In this document: positions 54,053 to 63,563 of the stretch, piece after piece
Layout of the letters: each line of letters starts with the position of its first letter
Numbering within the stretch: position 1 is the stretch's first letter
Source of the DNA: Haloarcula sp. CBA1127
GTDB taxonomy: Archaea > Halobacteriota > Halobacteria > Halobacteriales > Haloarculaceae
Length of the DNA stretch: 64,000 bases
Direction of reading: 5' to 3'
Assembly (NCBI RefSeq): GCF_001485575.1
Contig: NZ_BCNB01000006.1
Coordinates: forward strand, 806,001 to 870,000
Notes under the pieces: generated by a model
Database searches by the model: none
Told to the model about the DNA's origin: nothing
Seen by the model: only the letters and a program-made list of their open reading frames with translations
Translations under genes and position numbers: made by a program

Positions 54053-55240
54053 ATGACAGCACACGACGTATCAGCAGACATCGAAGCCGTCGTCGAGGAC
54101 ACTGAGCTGCCGCGACGGCTGAAAGACGAAGTGTACAGCACTATCGAGGACCGCGGCGTCGGCGTCGACGACGCCGACCGCATCGCCAAGGCTGTCGAGA
54201 CTCGCTACCTCGACACGCGCGTCGACCCGCTGGACCCGGTCGGAACCGTCTCAGCCCAGTCCATCGGCGAACCGGGAACGCAGATGACGATGAACACGTT
54301 CCACTATGCGGGGGTCGCCGAGATCGACGTGACACAGGGCCTGCCACGGCTCATCGAGCTGGTGGACGCCCGGAAGACGCCGGACACGCCGATGATGACG
54401 GTCCACTTAGACGAGGAGTACGCGACGGACCGCGAACGCGCCCACGAGGTCGTCTGGAAGATCGAGGCGACGCGCATCCTCGCGCTGGGTGACATCTCGA
54501 CGAACGTCGCAGACATGCTCGTCGAGATCGACCTCAACGAGGACACGCTGCTGGAGCGATGGCCGACTGTCAACGACACGGACGCCATCGCCGAGGAGAT
54601 CGCTGAGACAATCGAGTCGAACCTCGGCGTCTCGACCCGGCAGGCCGGCACGGTCATCGAGTTCGGGCCGGAGGAACCCAGCTACCGCGACCTGCTGCAA
54701 CTGGTCGAGGAGCTTCGGGAGATCGTCTTCAAGGGAATCGAGGAGATCACCCGCGTCGTTATCCGCAAAGAGGAGACCGACAACGGCGAGGAGTTTGTCC
54801 TCTACACCGAGGGGTCGGACTTCGGCGAAGTGCTGGACATCGAGGGCGTCGACGCCTCCCGGACAACGTGTAACAACATCCACGAGATCTACCGGGAACT
54901 CGGTGTCGAAGCGGCCCGCGAGACGCTTATCAACGAGACGATGAACACGCTCGAAGAGCAGGGGCTCGACGACGTGAACGTCCGGCACCTGATGCTCGTG
55001 GCCGACATCATGACCAACGAGGGGACCATCGAGTCCATCGGCCGCCACGGCATCTCGGGGTCGAAAGACTCCGTGCTCGCCCGTGCAGCGTTCGAGGTGA
55101 CGGTCAATCACCTGCTCGACGCCGCCATCCACGGCGAGGTCGACGAACTCGACGGCGTCACGGAGAACGTCATTGTCGGGAAGCCGATCAAACTCGGCAC
55201 CGGTGACGTCAACCTCCGGATGGGTACGACCCAGGACTGA
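54053..55240 (+). CDS. rpo1C: RNA polymerase subunit A'' (C-terminal part of beta')
   Basis: 395 residues. Contains the trigger-loop region [39 protein letters not shown] and the C-terminal jaw/cleft region ending [18 protein letters not shown]. With A' it makes up the full A subunit. Stop and nusA start overlap (TGATG). Confidence 0.97.
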   Translation: MTAHDVSADIEAVVEDTELPRRLKDEVYSTIEDRGVGVDDADRIAKAVETRYLDTRVDPLDPVGTVSAQSIGEPGTQMTMNTFHYAGVAEIDVTQGLPRLIELVDARKTPDTPMMTVHLDEEYATDRERAHEVVWKIEATRILALGDISTNVADMLVEIDLNEDTLLERWPTVNDTDAIAEEIAETIESNLGVSTRQAGTVIEFGPEEPSYRDLLQLVEELREIVFKGIEEITRVVIRKEETDNGEEFVLYTEGSDFGEVLDIEGVDASRTTCNNIHEIYRELGVEAARETLINETMNTLEEQGLDDVNVRHLMLVADIMTNEGTIESIGRHGISGSKDSVLARAAFEVTVNHLLDAAIHGEVDELDGVTENVIVGKPIKLGTGDVNLRMGTTQD

Positions 55241-55665
55241 TGCGGGTCGAACTCTCGGACGAAGCACGTCGACTGGTCGCCCTCTTCGAGGACGAGGCAG
55301 CCGTCACCGTCCGGGATTGCGTCGTCGATGAGGACCACGATCAGGTGGTGTATCTGATCAAACGTGGGGAGATGGCCGACGCCATCGGCCCGGGCGGCCA
55401 GACGGTCGAGCGCGTCGAGGAGCGCCTCGGCCGCGAGGTCAAACTCGTCGAAGCCGCCGAGACGGCTGAGGACTTCGTGGCCAACGCGCTCGCGCCAGCC
55501 GCGGTGTACAACGTCACCGTCTCGGAGAACGACGACACCGTCGCCTACGTCGAAGTGGCACAAGAGGACCGCGGGGCCGCTATCGGGCGCGACGGGCGAA
55601 ACATCGATGCTGCCCGGCAACTGGCCAAGCGGCACTTCGAAATCGACGGCATCGAACTGACCTGA
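55240..55665 (+). CDS. nusA: NusA-like KH transcription factor
   Basis: 141 residues of two KH domains: VYLIKRGEMADAIGPGGQTVERVEERLG with a GPGG loop, and ERGAAIGRDGRNIDAARQLAKRHF with a GRDG loop. Archaeal NusA lacks the N-terminal and S1 parts of bacterial NusA. Standard last gene of the archaeal polymerase group, coupled to A'' by one shared base. Confidence 0.95.
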   Translation: MRVELSDEARRLVALFEDEAAVTVRDCVVDEDHDQVVYLIKRGEMADAIGPGGQTVERVEERLGREVKLVEAAETAEDFVANALAPAAVYNVTVSENDDTVAYVEVAQEDRGAAIGRDGRNIDAARQLAKRHFEIDGIELT

Positions 55666-55763
55666 GCGGGGCGATTCGAGCGGGACCACGGACCCGCTTA
55701 CTCGGACAGTCGATGCGGTGACTAATGGGAATCACTTTTTTCATCGGCTGTGAACTGACGGCC

Positions 55764-56108
55764 ATGCCCGAACTCCGGCGTCCAGACGGTGGCGACCTGC
55801 TAGCTCCGCTGACTATCGTCGGAATTTACCTGTATCACGCACACGTTTTGGGGGACCCGCCGTCCGTACTTGAAGGCACATTTATGCTGGCGATGTTCGT
55901 GTTGCTGGTAGCCTCCAGTCTCGTCGAGGGACTGGTCGCGTCACCGATATACTCACTTACCGGCGGCGGACTAATCTCGCTCTTTTATTTTGTCCGGTTC
56001 AGTCAGCGACAGGATATCGGCTCTGGCCTCGGTGCCTGTATCGGGATTCTATTCGGTGGCTACGGTCTGTATCAGTGGTTCGCGTCGAGTACCGAACCGA
56101 AACTGTAA
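55764..56108 (+). CDS. Small four-helix membrane protein
   Basis: 114 residues from the ATG at 55764; an ATG 39 bases upstream is an alternative. Four hydrophobic helices with short loops. No known motif. It breaks the usual run from nusA to rps12 and is convergent with the chemotaxis transducer downstream. Confidence 0.62.
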   Translation: MPELRRPDGGDLLAPLTIVGIYLYHAHVLGDPPSVLEGTFMLAMFVLLVASSLVEGLVASPIYSLTGGGLISLFYFVRFSQRQDIGSGLGACIGILFGGYGLYQWFASSTEPKL

Positions 56109-56134
56109 GTGACAGGTGAAACAGAAGATCGTGC

Positions 56135-58522
56135 TCAGTCGTCGCCAACTGAGACATCCGACGCGTCGTGCTCGTACACGTCGGTATCGCTGTGTGTGGT
56201 TCCGCTATCGACGTCGAACGTCTGCAGGAGTTCGCTGAGGTCGCCGGCCTGGTCCGACAGGGATTCGATGCCGCTGGTGACTTCGTTGATTGTCGCGGTC
56301 TGTTCCTCCGCGGCGGCGGCGACGTTCTCGGCGCTGGACGCGGTTTCCTCGCTGATTGTCCCGACCTCGTCGGTCATCGCCACCACTTCCTCCGTCGTCG
56401 CAGCCTGTTCGTCAGTGGCGTCGCTGATGGACTGAATACCGTCGTTGACCTCCTCGACGCGGTCGACAATGGCCTCAAGCGACTCGATGGCGTCGTCAAC
56501 GGTATCGATGCCGTCCGTGACGGAGTCGCCCATCTGTCTGATGTCGGTCACGGCGTCACCGGTGGTGTCCTGCACATCTTCGATAACCGTCGAGACTTCC
56601 TCGGTGGCTTCGGTCGTCTCCTGTGCGAGGCCTTTGATCTCGTCGGCGACGACGGCGAACCCTTCACCCGCTTCACCGGCCCGCGCGGCCTCAATGGAGG
56701 CGTTCAGAGCGAGCATGTTGGTCTGTTCGGCGATGTCGTCGATGAGGTCGACGATGTCGCCGATCTGCTCCATCTCTTCGTCGAGGGACTCGACGCGGTC
56801 GATTGTTTCGTCTGCTCGCGTCTCGATGTCGTTCATCACTTCGATGGCCTCCGATGCGCGCTCGCTGCCGGTCTCGCCGATCTCGGCAGCTTCGCTCGAT
56901 GTGGTCGCGACTTCGTTGGCCTGTGCTGCGACCTCTTCGACCGTCGCGGAGAGGCCTGACATCTCATCGACCGTTTCCTCGATGTTCTCGTACTGCGTTT
57001 CCGCCCCATCGGCGATCTCCTGCACGGATTCGCTGACCTCCTCGCTTGCGCCACGGACCTCAGTAGCGCTTGCGGTGATCTGGTCGGCGGAGCCGTCGAC
57101 GTCGTCGGCGAACTCCCGGATTCGCATGACCGTCTGGCCGAGCTGAGCGAGCATATCGTTGAACGCAGCGGCGATGTCGGCCATCGCGTCGTTGTCCGTG
57201 TCGGTGTCGAGGCGCTGGGTGAGGTCGCCGTCGGCTGCCTGCCGCATGACGGCCGAGAACTCCTCGGCCTGCTGTTCGAGCGTTCCTGCTATCTCTTCTG
57301 CCTCTGCTTTGGACTCTTCGGCCTCCTGCTGGGCCTGTTCGAGGTCGCTGATGAACGATTCAAGATTCCCGTGCATGCTCGATAGCGACGCGCCGAGTTG
57401 GCCGGGCACGTCCTTGTCGAGCGCCGGGTCGTCGAACGCCTGTCGGGAGAGCGCGTCGGCCTGTGCGGCGACAGTGTCGAGATAGGTCTTCATCTCGTAG
57501 AAGGCGTTCTGGACGTCGCCGACCTCGTCGAGGCGGTCAGATTGTTCGATATCAGTGTCGAAGTTCCCTACTGCAAGGGCTTCTGCCTGCGTCGAGAGCC
57601 GTCTGAGCGACTGCATGATGCCACGACCGACGACCACGCCGATGACGGCGAACCCGGCCAGTGAAACACCGATGATGGCGATGAAACTCCCGATAATACT
57701 GTCACGCAGTGCGAAGGCGGTCGATTTTGGGGCCTGCTTGACGACGATCCACGGCGTGTCATCGACAGACTCTGCGGCGACCAGGTACGGCCCGCTCCGG
57801 GCCACGCCGCTGTCTCCTGTTGTAAGTGCGCTCAGGTTGGCGGAGACGTTGTACTGCGTGCCGATGGTCGAGGCGTCCTCGGCGAACTGGACCGTCCCGT
57901 CCTGTCGGACGATCCGCGTTTCACCGCCCTCGATGGAGTTGCGGAACTGGGCCGTCCGTGCGGTCACGTTGTGGACCACGACGACCAGTTTGTCGCTTCG
58001 GGCGACCGGGCTCGCGAAGGCGATGTACTTCCCCCCATCGTAGGTGTACACTTTCGACATATCGACCGAGTTCGACCCGGTGACCGAGAGGCTCCCGCCC
58101 TCCCACGCGAAGTCATCCGTCCGGAGCGACGTCTCCCGTCGGTCGCTCAGCGACGACTCCTTGATCTCTAGGGTCTCTTCATTGACGTAGTGGATGGCGT
58201 ACACCGACTCCGGCTGGTAGAACGCTTGCCGCTGTAACGCGCCGCGGATCATCGTCGGACTCCCCTCCTGAACGTCGGACAGCGTCGAGAGGGTTCGCGC
58301 GGCGTTTCGCTGGCTCCGAACCCAGTCAGCCGTTGTTGTGGCTGTCTGGACGGCCCCGGTCTGTAGTTCGTTCTCGCGCTGTTCTGTCAGTTCGTCTGCA
58401 ACCGTCCGCTCCGCGGTGACGCTAACACCTGCAACGAGCAGGGCGATACAGAGAATGATAAGCGCCAGCTTCCGGAGATACGTTTGCCGGACGACATCTG
58501 GGAGACGTTGTTCAAGTTTCAT
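56135..58522 (-). CDS. Methyl-accepting chemotaxis transducer with extracellular Cache domain
   Basis: 795 residues from the ATG at 58522. The first membrane helix is at residues about 19-37, an extracellular dCache-like sensor runs to about residue 270, the second helix follows, then HAMP-type segments ([20 protein letters not shown]), and a cytoplasmic signalling domain with [23 protein letters not shown] at its tip. The sensor contains a [13 protein letters not shown] helix and [13 protein letters not shown] pattern of ligand-binding Cache domains. It would pass a chemical signal to CheA. It is transcribed against the polymerase operon, between nusA and rps12. Confidence 0.93.
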   Translation of the reverse strand: MKLEQRLPDVVRQTYLRKLALIILCIALLVAGVSVTAERTVADELTEQRENELQTGAVQTATTTADWVRSQRNAARTLSTLSDVQEGSPTMIRGALQRQAFYQPESVYAIHYVNEETLEIKESSLSDRRETSLRTDDFAWEGGSLSVTGSNSVDMSKVYTYDGGKYIAFASPVARSDKLVVVVHNVTARTAQFRNSIEGGETRIVRQDGTVQFAEDASTIGTQYNVSANLSALTTGDSGVARSGPYLVAAESVDDTPWIVVKQAPKSTAFALRDSIIGSFIAIIGVSLAGFAVIGVVVGRGIMQSLRRLSTQAEALAVGNFDTDIEQSDRLDEVGDVQNAFYEMKTYLDTVAAQADALSRQAFDDPALDKDVPGQLGASLSSMHGNLESFISDLEQAQQEAEESKAEAEEIAGTLEQQAEEFSAVMRQAADGDLTQRLDTDTDNDAMADIAAAFNDMLAQLGQTVMRIREFADDVDGSADQITASATEVRGASEEVSESVQEIADGAETQYENIEETVDEMSGLSATVEEVAAQANEVATTSSEAAEIGETGSERASEAIEVMNDIETRADETIDRVESLDEEMEQIGDIVDLIDDIAEQTNMLALNASIEAARAGEAGEGFAVVADEIKGLAQETTEATEEVSTVIEDVQDTTGDAVTDIRQMGDSVTDGIDTVDDAIESLEAIVDRVEEVNDGIQSISDATDEQAATTEEVVAMTDEVGTISEETASSAENVAAAAEEQTATINEVTSGIESLSDQAGDLSELLQTFDVDSGTTHSDTDVYEHDASDVSVGDD

Positions 58523-58994
58523 AGCTACTACGGCAGGTCTGTCTGAATAACTCAAGCGCCGGTACTAGAAACCACCTGCCCAGTTATCACACCTGATTCC
58601 GCACACGCGTGCTGTCTCCTCTGTTTGACGGGCTTGTGGCACCGGGACCTGTGGCTTCTGGCGTGCAGACTGTCGGCTATGCGGCTGTGAGTTGCCTTGC
58701 CAATTCAGGCTATCACTCCATCGAAGTGGTTACCACCGATAGTGTCAGTCGACTCCAGCGCGGGGGCGAGGTTGTGGAGAGCGGGTTCCCGACGGACGGC
58801 GGGAGTGCTACGTGACACCTTATCCCGGCTGAAACACCGTGCTGACCGCTCCTTTCTCGTTCTCGTGGCCCTCCCCTCGCGTTATCTGCCGCACTTTTCA
58901 CCGGTCTATGGCACAGAACGCCACACACGCCGACGCTACCGGCTGAGTCCGAAAGAGGAGTCTTAAGTACCTCCGAAAGGTACCAGTGCCTACT
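58523..58994. other. Non-coding gap with the rps12 promoter
   Basis: Nothing in this stretch is convincing as a gene. A 68-codon open frame from a GTG at 58609 lacks the third-position GC bias of its neighbours. The right end carries the rps12 TATA box; the left end carries the promoter of the chemotaxis transducer. Confidence 0.5.
58963..58969 (+). promoter_or_regulatory. TATA box for rps12-rps7
   Basis: TTAAGTA lies about 29 bases upstream of the rps12 ATG, consistent with a leaderless message; it shows that rps12-rps7 is a separate unit from the polymerase operon. Confidence 0.55.
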
Positions 58995-59423
58995 ATGGCG
59001 AACGGCAAGTACGCCGCGCGCAAGCTCAAGAAGGACCGCCAGAAACACCGGTGGTCCGACACTGACTACGCGCGTCGCGAACGCGGCCTGGGCAAGAAGT
59101 CCGACCCGCTCGAGGGTGCGCCCCAGGGACGAGGTATCGTACTGGAGAAAGTCGGAATCGAGGCCAAGCAGCCTAACTCCGCTATCCGGAAGTGTGTCCG
59201 CGTCCAGCTCATCAAGAACGGTAAGCAGGTCACCGCGTTCTGTCCCGGTGACGGCGCTATCTCTTTCATTGACGAGCACGACGAGGTCACGATCGCGGGT
59301 ATCGGCGGGGCGAAGGGCCGCGCGATGGGCGACCTCTCCGGTGTTAACTACAAGGTCGAGAAAGTCAACGGTGTCTCTCTCATTGAACTCGTTCGCGGGA
59401 ACGCGGAGAAACCGGTCCGATAA
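58995..59423 (+). CDS. rps12: Ribosomal protein uS12 (S12)
   Basis: 142 residues from the ATG at 58995. The conserved decoding-centre loop [21 protein letters not shown] and the [17 protein letters not shown] end match archaeal S12. It is needed for tRNA selection at the decoding site. Followed by rps7 after two bases, the ancient str arrangement. Confidence 0.98.
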   Translation: MANGKYAARKLKKDRQKHRWSDTDYARRERGLGKKSDPLEGAPQGRGIVLEKVGIEAKQPNSAIRKCVRVQLIKNGKQVTAFCPGDGAISFIDEHDEVTIAGIGGAKGRAMGDLSGVNYKVEKVNGVSLIELVRGNAEKPVR

Positions 59424-59425
59424 CC

Positions 59426-60046
59426 ATGAGTGCCGAAGACACACCTGAGGCTGACGCTGACGAGGCTGAGGAAGGCGAGCCGGAGACGGCCCGTGCGAAG
59501 CTGTTCGGCGAGTGGGAGATCACGGACATCGAGTACTCCGACCCCTCGACCGAGCGCTACATCACTGTCACGCCGATCGCCCATACGATGGGGCGTCACG
59601 CGGACAAGCAGTTCAAGAAAAGCGAGATCAGCATCGTCGAGCGGCTGATCAACCGCCTGATGCAGACTGACGAAAACACGGGCAAGAAACAGCTTGCGAC
59701 CTCCATCGTCACTGAGGCGTTCGAAATCGTTCACGAGCGCACCGACGAGAACCCGATTCAGGTACTCGTCAGTGCTGTCGAGAACAGCGCCCCACGAGAG
59801 GAGACCGTCCGCCTGAAATACGGTGGCATCTCGGTCCCGAAGGCTGTCGACGTCGCGCCACAGCGCCGTGTCGACCAGGCCCTGAAGTTCATCGCCGAGG
59901 GCGTGTACGGTGGCTCGTTCAAGACCACCACGAGTGCTGCCGAGGCGCTCGCACAGCAGCTCATCGGTGCTGCTAACGACGACGTTCAGGCCTACGCGGT
60001 CAACCAGAAAGAAGAGAAAGAACGCGTCGCGGCTGCCGCTCGCTAA
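59426..60046 (+). CDS. rps7: Ribosomal protein uS7 (S7)
   Basis: 206 residues. An acidic haloarchaeal N-terminal extension (ADEAEEGEPETARAKLFGEW) precedes the conserved S7 core with MGRHADKQF, VERLINRLMQ and the DVAPQRRVDQALKFIAEG end. S7 initiates folding of the small-subunit head. In most archaea fusA (EF-2) follows; here the next gene is a sugar dehydrogenase. Confidence 0.98.
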   Translation: MSAEDTPEADADEAEEGEPETARAKLFGEWEITDIEYSDPSTERYITVTPIAHTMGRHADKQFKKSEISIVERLINRLMQTDENTGKKQLATSIVTEAFEIVHERTDENPIQVLVSAVENSAPREETVRLKYGGISVPKAVDVAPQRRVDQALKFIAEGVYGGSFKTTTSAAEALAQQLIGAANDDVQAYAVNQKEEKERVAAAAR

Positions 60047-60063
60047 TCCGGCTGTCTCCGACA

Positions 60064-60071
60064 TCTTTATT
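60064..60071 (+). promoter_or_regulatory. TATA box for the sugar dehydrogenase gene
   Basis: CTTTATTC is centred 28 bases upstream of the ATG at 60096, giving a leaderless or nearly leaderless transcript. Confidence 0.5.
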
Positions 60072-60095
60072 CTTCCTTGCTCTGCAGTGAAATCT

Positions 60096-61475
60096 ATGCG
60101 AAAATCGTGCCGGGACGGCCGGTCTCGCCGCCAGTATCTCGCCGCACTCGCAACTGTCGGGGCGACCGCGCTGGCCGGTTGTCGCGGTGAGTCCGGGACA
60201 CAGACGGAGCCCCCGGACCCGACGCCAACAACCACAACGGCGGCAGGCCCGACTCGGGCGCTAGACCGCTACGACGTATCCCTTGGCCACGAGCGTCGCC
60301 AGTCACCCGACACCGACTGGACGGCCCCGACCACGTCGCCGACGGACACACCGCTCGCCACCGAACCACTCATCGAGGACCTCGAAATTCCGTGGGACCT
60401 TTCGTTTGCCGCCGATGGCACGCTGTTTCTCACCGAACGGGTCGGTCGCGTCCTCTCGTTCGTGGACGGCAGCGTCCGAACAGTCACCGAGCCGGCGGAG
60501 GTCATCGACGCGGAATCGAGCGATGACGGCTGGTGGGTCACCGGCGGTGAGGGCGGCACGCTCGGCGTCGCCGCACACCCGACGTATCCCGATCCGCCGG
60601 TGGTGTACGTCTACTACACCACGATGACCGACGACGAGCGGGTCAACCGGGTCGTGGCCATGGACGTGTCGGCCGAGGACCCGGCCGCCACGGAGTCCGT
60701 CCTCGTCGACAACATTCCCGGGAGCAAGATACACAACGGCGGGCGGCTCACGTTCGGCCCCGAGAACTACCTCTGGATCACGACGGGGGACGCGGGCGAC
60801 GGCGAACTGTCCGCGGACACCGACTCGCTCGGCGGGAAGGTCCTTCGCGTGACGCCTGCGGGCGACCCTGCGCCCGGGAACCCGGATCTGGGCGGAGACC
60901 CGCGGGTGTTCACCTACGGCCACCGGAACCCCCAGGGACTGGCCTGGCTCCCCGACGGGACGCTCGTCGCCTCCGAACACGGGCCGACCGGACGGGACGA
61001 ACTCAATCGCCTCGAAGCTGGGGGCTACTACGGCTGGCCCGACACTCGCAAGCACGCGGAATACCTCGATGCTGACCCCGAAGTCCGCCGGCCGCTCGCC
61101 AACACGGGCAACACTGGCGGGTGGGCACCCGCCGGCTCGCTGTTTTACACCGGTGATGCCGTGCCCTCGCTCCGGAACCGACTGCTTACTGGCGGCCTGA
61201 AGGGCCAAAAACTCCTCGTAACGACGCTGACACCGGCCGGTGCGGACCTGCCACCGGGTGCTGACGCCGAGGTGTACGATGCGGACTGGACCGATGACGC
61301 CTACACCGCGACGACCCACTCCCTGCTGGCCGACGAACTCGGTCGGATTCGCCACGTCGAGCAGGGACCGGACGGCGGGCTGTTCCTCGTCACGTCGAAC
61401 CGCGACGGGCGCGCCGGCGACGGCTTCCCGCGGGAGCGCGACGACGTGCTTGTGCGCGTCTCGCCGGCCGAGTGA
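60096..61475 (+). CDS. PQQ-type glucose/aldose sugar dehydrogenase, Tat lipoprotein
   Basis: 459 residues from the ATG at 60096. A twin-arginine signal (SRRQYLAALA) with lipobox LAGC (cysteine 29) anchors it outside. The six-bladed beta-propeller has LEIPWDLSFAADGTLFLTERVGR, the HNGGRLTFG active-site histidine region, YGHRNPQGLAW and GGYYGWP, as in soluble PQQ glucose dehydrogenases and YliI-type aldose sugar dehydrogenases. Oxidises sugars at the cell surface with PQQ. PQQ synthesis genes are not in this window, so the cofactor may come from elsewhere. Confidence 0.92.
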   Translation: MRKSCRDGRSRRQYLAALATVGATALAGCRGESGTQTEPPDPTPTTTTAAGPTRALDRYDVSLGHERRQSPDTDWTAPTTSPTDTPLATEPLIEDLEIPWDLSFAADGTLFLTERVGRVLSFVDGSVRTVTEPAEVIDAESSDDGWWVTGGEGGTLGVAAHPTYPDPPVVYVYYTTMTDDERVNRVVAMDVSAEDPAATESVLVDNIPGSKIHNGGRLTFGPENYLWITTGDAGDGELSADTDSLGGKVLRVTPAGDPAPGNPDLGGDPRVFTYGHRNPQGLAWLPDGTLVASEHGPTGRDELNRLEAGGYYGWPDTRKHAEYLDADPEVRRPLANTGNTGGWAPAGSLFYTGDAVPSLRNRLLTGGLKGQKLLVTTLTPAGADLPPGADAEVYDADWTDDAYTATTHSLLADELGRIRHVEQGPDGGLFLVTSNRDGRAGDGFPRERDDVLVRVSPAE

Positions 61476-61518
61476 GCGACGCGGGCAGCCAGCGGAAACG
61501 CGCTCCGTGAACCACTGG

Positions 61519-61527
61519 CTATATTTC
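61519..61527 (+). promoter_or_regulatory. TATA box for the bioYMN operon
   Basis: CTATATTTC is centred 27 bases ahead of the bioY ATG (61550), as expected for a leaderless transcript. Confidence 0.55.
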
Positions 61528-61549
61528 AGTTGACGAGAGAGGGAGACCC

Positions 61550-62122
61550 ATGGCAACAGAGCAATCCGTCGACCTTGTCGATGACGACACTGTGGGCTGG
61601 TTCACGAAGGCGGTGCTGCTCGCGGCGCTGACCGCGGCGCTCGCACAGCTATCTATCCCGATCGGACCGGTAGTGTTCTCGCTGCAGCCGTTCGGGATGT
61701 TTTTCGCCGGCCTGCTTCTGGGGCCGCTGTGGGGCGGCGTCGCTCTCCTGTTGTACCTGCTGGTCGGTATCGCCGGCGCTCCGGTGTTCTCGAACGGGGC
61801 CGCAGGTATCGGGTATGTCATTGCCGGGAAGACCGGCGGCTTCCTCGTCGGCTTCCTCGTCGGTGCGGTCGTCGCTGGCGCTATCGCACACCGGAGCCTG
61901 GCGCCGAAACCGGTCGCTAACCTCTCTGTCCTGATACAGGTCGTCGCGCTCACCGCAGCGGTTGCCGTCGTATATGCAATCGGCATCCCGTGGATGGCAG
62001 TGGTCACCGGACTGCCGTTCGCCCGCGCCGCGGCTACCATGGCTCCGTTCATCCCGTTTGACCTCCTGAAGCTCGGTATCGCGATCGCCATCGTGCAGGG
62101 TGGGTATCTCGCCGGTCGATGA
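61550..62122 (+). CDS. bioY: Biotin-binding S component BioY of an ECF transporter
   Basis: 190 residues with six hydrophobic helices. BioY motifs are visible: TAALAQLSIPIGPVVFSLQPFGMFFAGLLLGPLWGGVALLLYLLVGIAGAPVFSNGAAG and the later PFIPFDLLKLGIAIAIV. It binds biotin with high affinity in the membrane. The stop overlaps the ATPase start by four bases (ATGA), so the three genes form an operon. Biotin is the expected substrate since haloarchaea often lack a full biotin pathway. Confidence 0.93.
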   Translation: MATEQSVDLVDDDTVGWFTKAVLLAALTAALAQLSIPIGPVVFSLQPFGMFFAGLLLGPLWGGVALLLYLLVGIAGAPVFSNGAAGIGYVIAGKTGGFLVGFLVGAVVAGAIAHRSLAPKPVANLSVLIQVVALTAAVAVVYAIGIPWMAVVTGLPFARAAATMAPFIPFDLLKLGIAIAIVQGGYLAGR

Positions 62123-62823
62123 TCGAGGTCAGCGACCTGCGCTATCGGTACGGCGATGTCGATGTTCTTGACGGGGTCACGCTGTCGATACCTGATGGTC
62201 AGTACTGTCTGCTCGTCGGCCCGAACGGGAGCGGCAAGACGACGCTCGTCCGGCATCTCAACGCTCTGCTGACGCCCGACACCGGCACGGTCACCGTCGA
62301 CGGGACCGACGTGACGGACGACCCCGTCGTCGCCCGGACACGTATCGGGATGGTGTTCCAGCACCCCCGCGACCAGTTCGTCGCTGCGACCGTGGCGGCT
62401 GACGTGGCCTTCGGTCCGGAAAACCTCGGGCTCGACAGGGCCGAAATCGACCGCCGAGTCGAAACGGCGCTCGACGCTGTCGACCTCGGTGACGCCGCTG
62501 AGAGCCGTATTGACGCCCTCTCCGGCGGCGAACAAGCCCGTGTCGCCATCGCCGGGGCACTCGCCATGGAGCCGGACTATCTCGTGCTTGACGAACCGCT
62601 TGTCGGGCTCGACTGGCCGGCACGGAAGTCAGTGCTTGACCACCTCGACGCGCTGGTCGCTGATGGCACAGGCGTCATCGTCGTCACACACGACCTCCGG
62701 GACCTCCACGAGCGGGCCGACCGCCTCGTCGCGCTGCACGCGGGGGACGTCGTTCTCGACGCGTCGCCAGCCGAAGCGCTTGATGCCCTTCCGGACCTCG
62801 GCATCCGAGACCCGCGATGTTGA
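62119..62823 (+). CDS. bioM: ECF transporter ATPase (BioM)
   Basis: 234 residues. Walker A GPNGSGKTT, LGMVFQHPRDQFVAATVAADVAFGPENLG with the Q-loop, signature LSGGEQARVAI, Walker B YLVLDEP and H-loop VTHDL mark an energy-coupling-factor ATPase. It powers BioY-mediated uptake with the EcfT protein encoded next. The stop and the bioN start overlap by seven bases. Confidence 0.94.
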   Translation: MIEVSDLRYRYGDVDVLDGVTLSIPDGQYCLLVGPNGSGKTTLVRHLNALLTPDTGTVTVDGTDVTDDPVVARTRIGMVFQHPRDQFVAATVAADVAFGPENLGLDRAEIDRRVETALDAVDLGDAAESRIDALSGGEQARVAIAGALAMEPDYLVLDEPLVGLDWPARKSVLDHLDALVADGTGVIVVTHDLRDLHERADRLVALHAGDVVLDASPAEALDALPDLGIRDPRC

Positions 62824-63527
62824 GCTACCGACCCGGCGCGACGTTCGCGCATCGGCTGGACCCGCGGTCGAAGCTGCTGGTCCAGTTCGGGCTCGCTATT
62901 GCCGCGGTCGCGCACCCCACGCTCCCGTGGCTTATCGGGACGACCGCGTTCGCGCTGGGCACGCTCGCGGCGGCGCGACTCTCGCCGCTGGCCGTCCTGC
63001 GCTCCTATCGGGTCGTCCTTGCCGTGCTGGCGGTGGCCCCGTTCGTCGCTGGCGTGGCGCTCGGTCCACCGTGGTTTCGGGTCGACCCGGCGTTGCGCTC
63101 GGCGTTGCACGTCGGGCGCATCCTTCCGGTGTTGCTCGTCAGCGCCGCCTACCTCACGTCGACGCCGGTCCGGGACACCCGGGCGGCGGTCCAGCGTCTG
63201 GTACCCGGGAAGCCCGGCCAGATTCTCGGCATCGGGATGGCGCTCGTCGTCCGGTTGTTCCCGCTGGTGCTCGCTGACGTTCGCGAGGTGCGCGATGCGA
63301 TCCACGCCCGTGGCGGCGAGGCCCGCCCGCTGTGGGACCGTGCTCGGCTACTCGCCGTCCGGTCGCTGGAACGGACGCTCGACCGCTCTGACCGGCTCTC
63401 GGTCGCCCTGCGGGCCCGCTGTTTCGCGTGGAACCCAACGCTGCCGCCGCTTGCCTTCGACCGTCGTGACTACCCGGTGCTCGCCATCGGCATCGCGCTG
63501 GCGGTGTCGCCGCTTGTCCCGGTCTAA
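62817..63527 (+). CDS. bioN: ECF transporter transmembrane T component (BioN)
   Basis: 236 residues with about five helices. The N-terminal HRLDPRSKLL motif and the coupling helices with ARG signature (HARGGEARPL near residue 165) mark it as EcfT/BioN; the ARG-like helix contacts the ATPase. Terminates the bioYMN operon. Confidence 0.93.
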   Translation: MLSYRPGATFAHRLDPRSKLLVQFGLAIAAVAHPTLPWLIGTTAFALGTLAAARLSPLAVLRSYRVVLAVLAVAPFVAGVALGPPWFRVDPALRSALHVGRILPVLLVSAAYLTSTPVRDTRAAVQRLVPGKPGQILGIGMALVVRLFPLVLADVREVRDAIHARGGEARPLWDRARLLAVRSLERTLDRSDRLSVALRARCFAWNPTLPPLAFDRRDYPVLAIGIALAVSPLVPV

Positions 63528-63563
63528 TCGGTCGCCTGCGCGTCCAGCGCTGCAGCCTCGCTC

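Noticed and set aside
51318-54062. 914-codon open frame antisense to the rpoA' gene
   Set aside because: It mirrors the coding strand of a highly conserved gene; such long antisense frames come from GC-rich codon bias and its translation has no family features.
58609-58815. 68-codon open frame from a GTG in the gap before rps12
   Set aside because: Third codon positions lack the strong G/C preference of neighbours, and no TATA or family pattern supports it.
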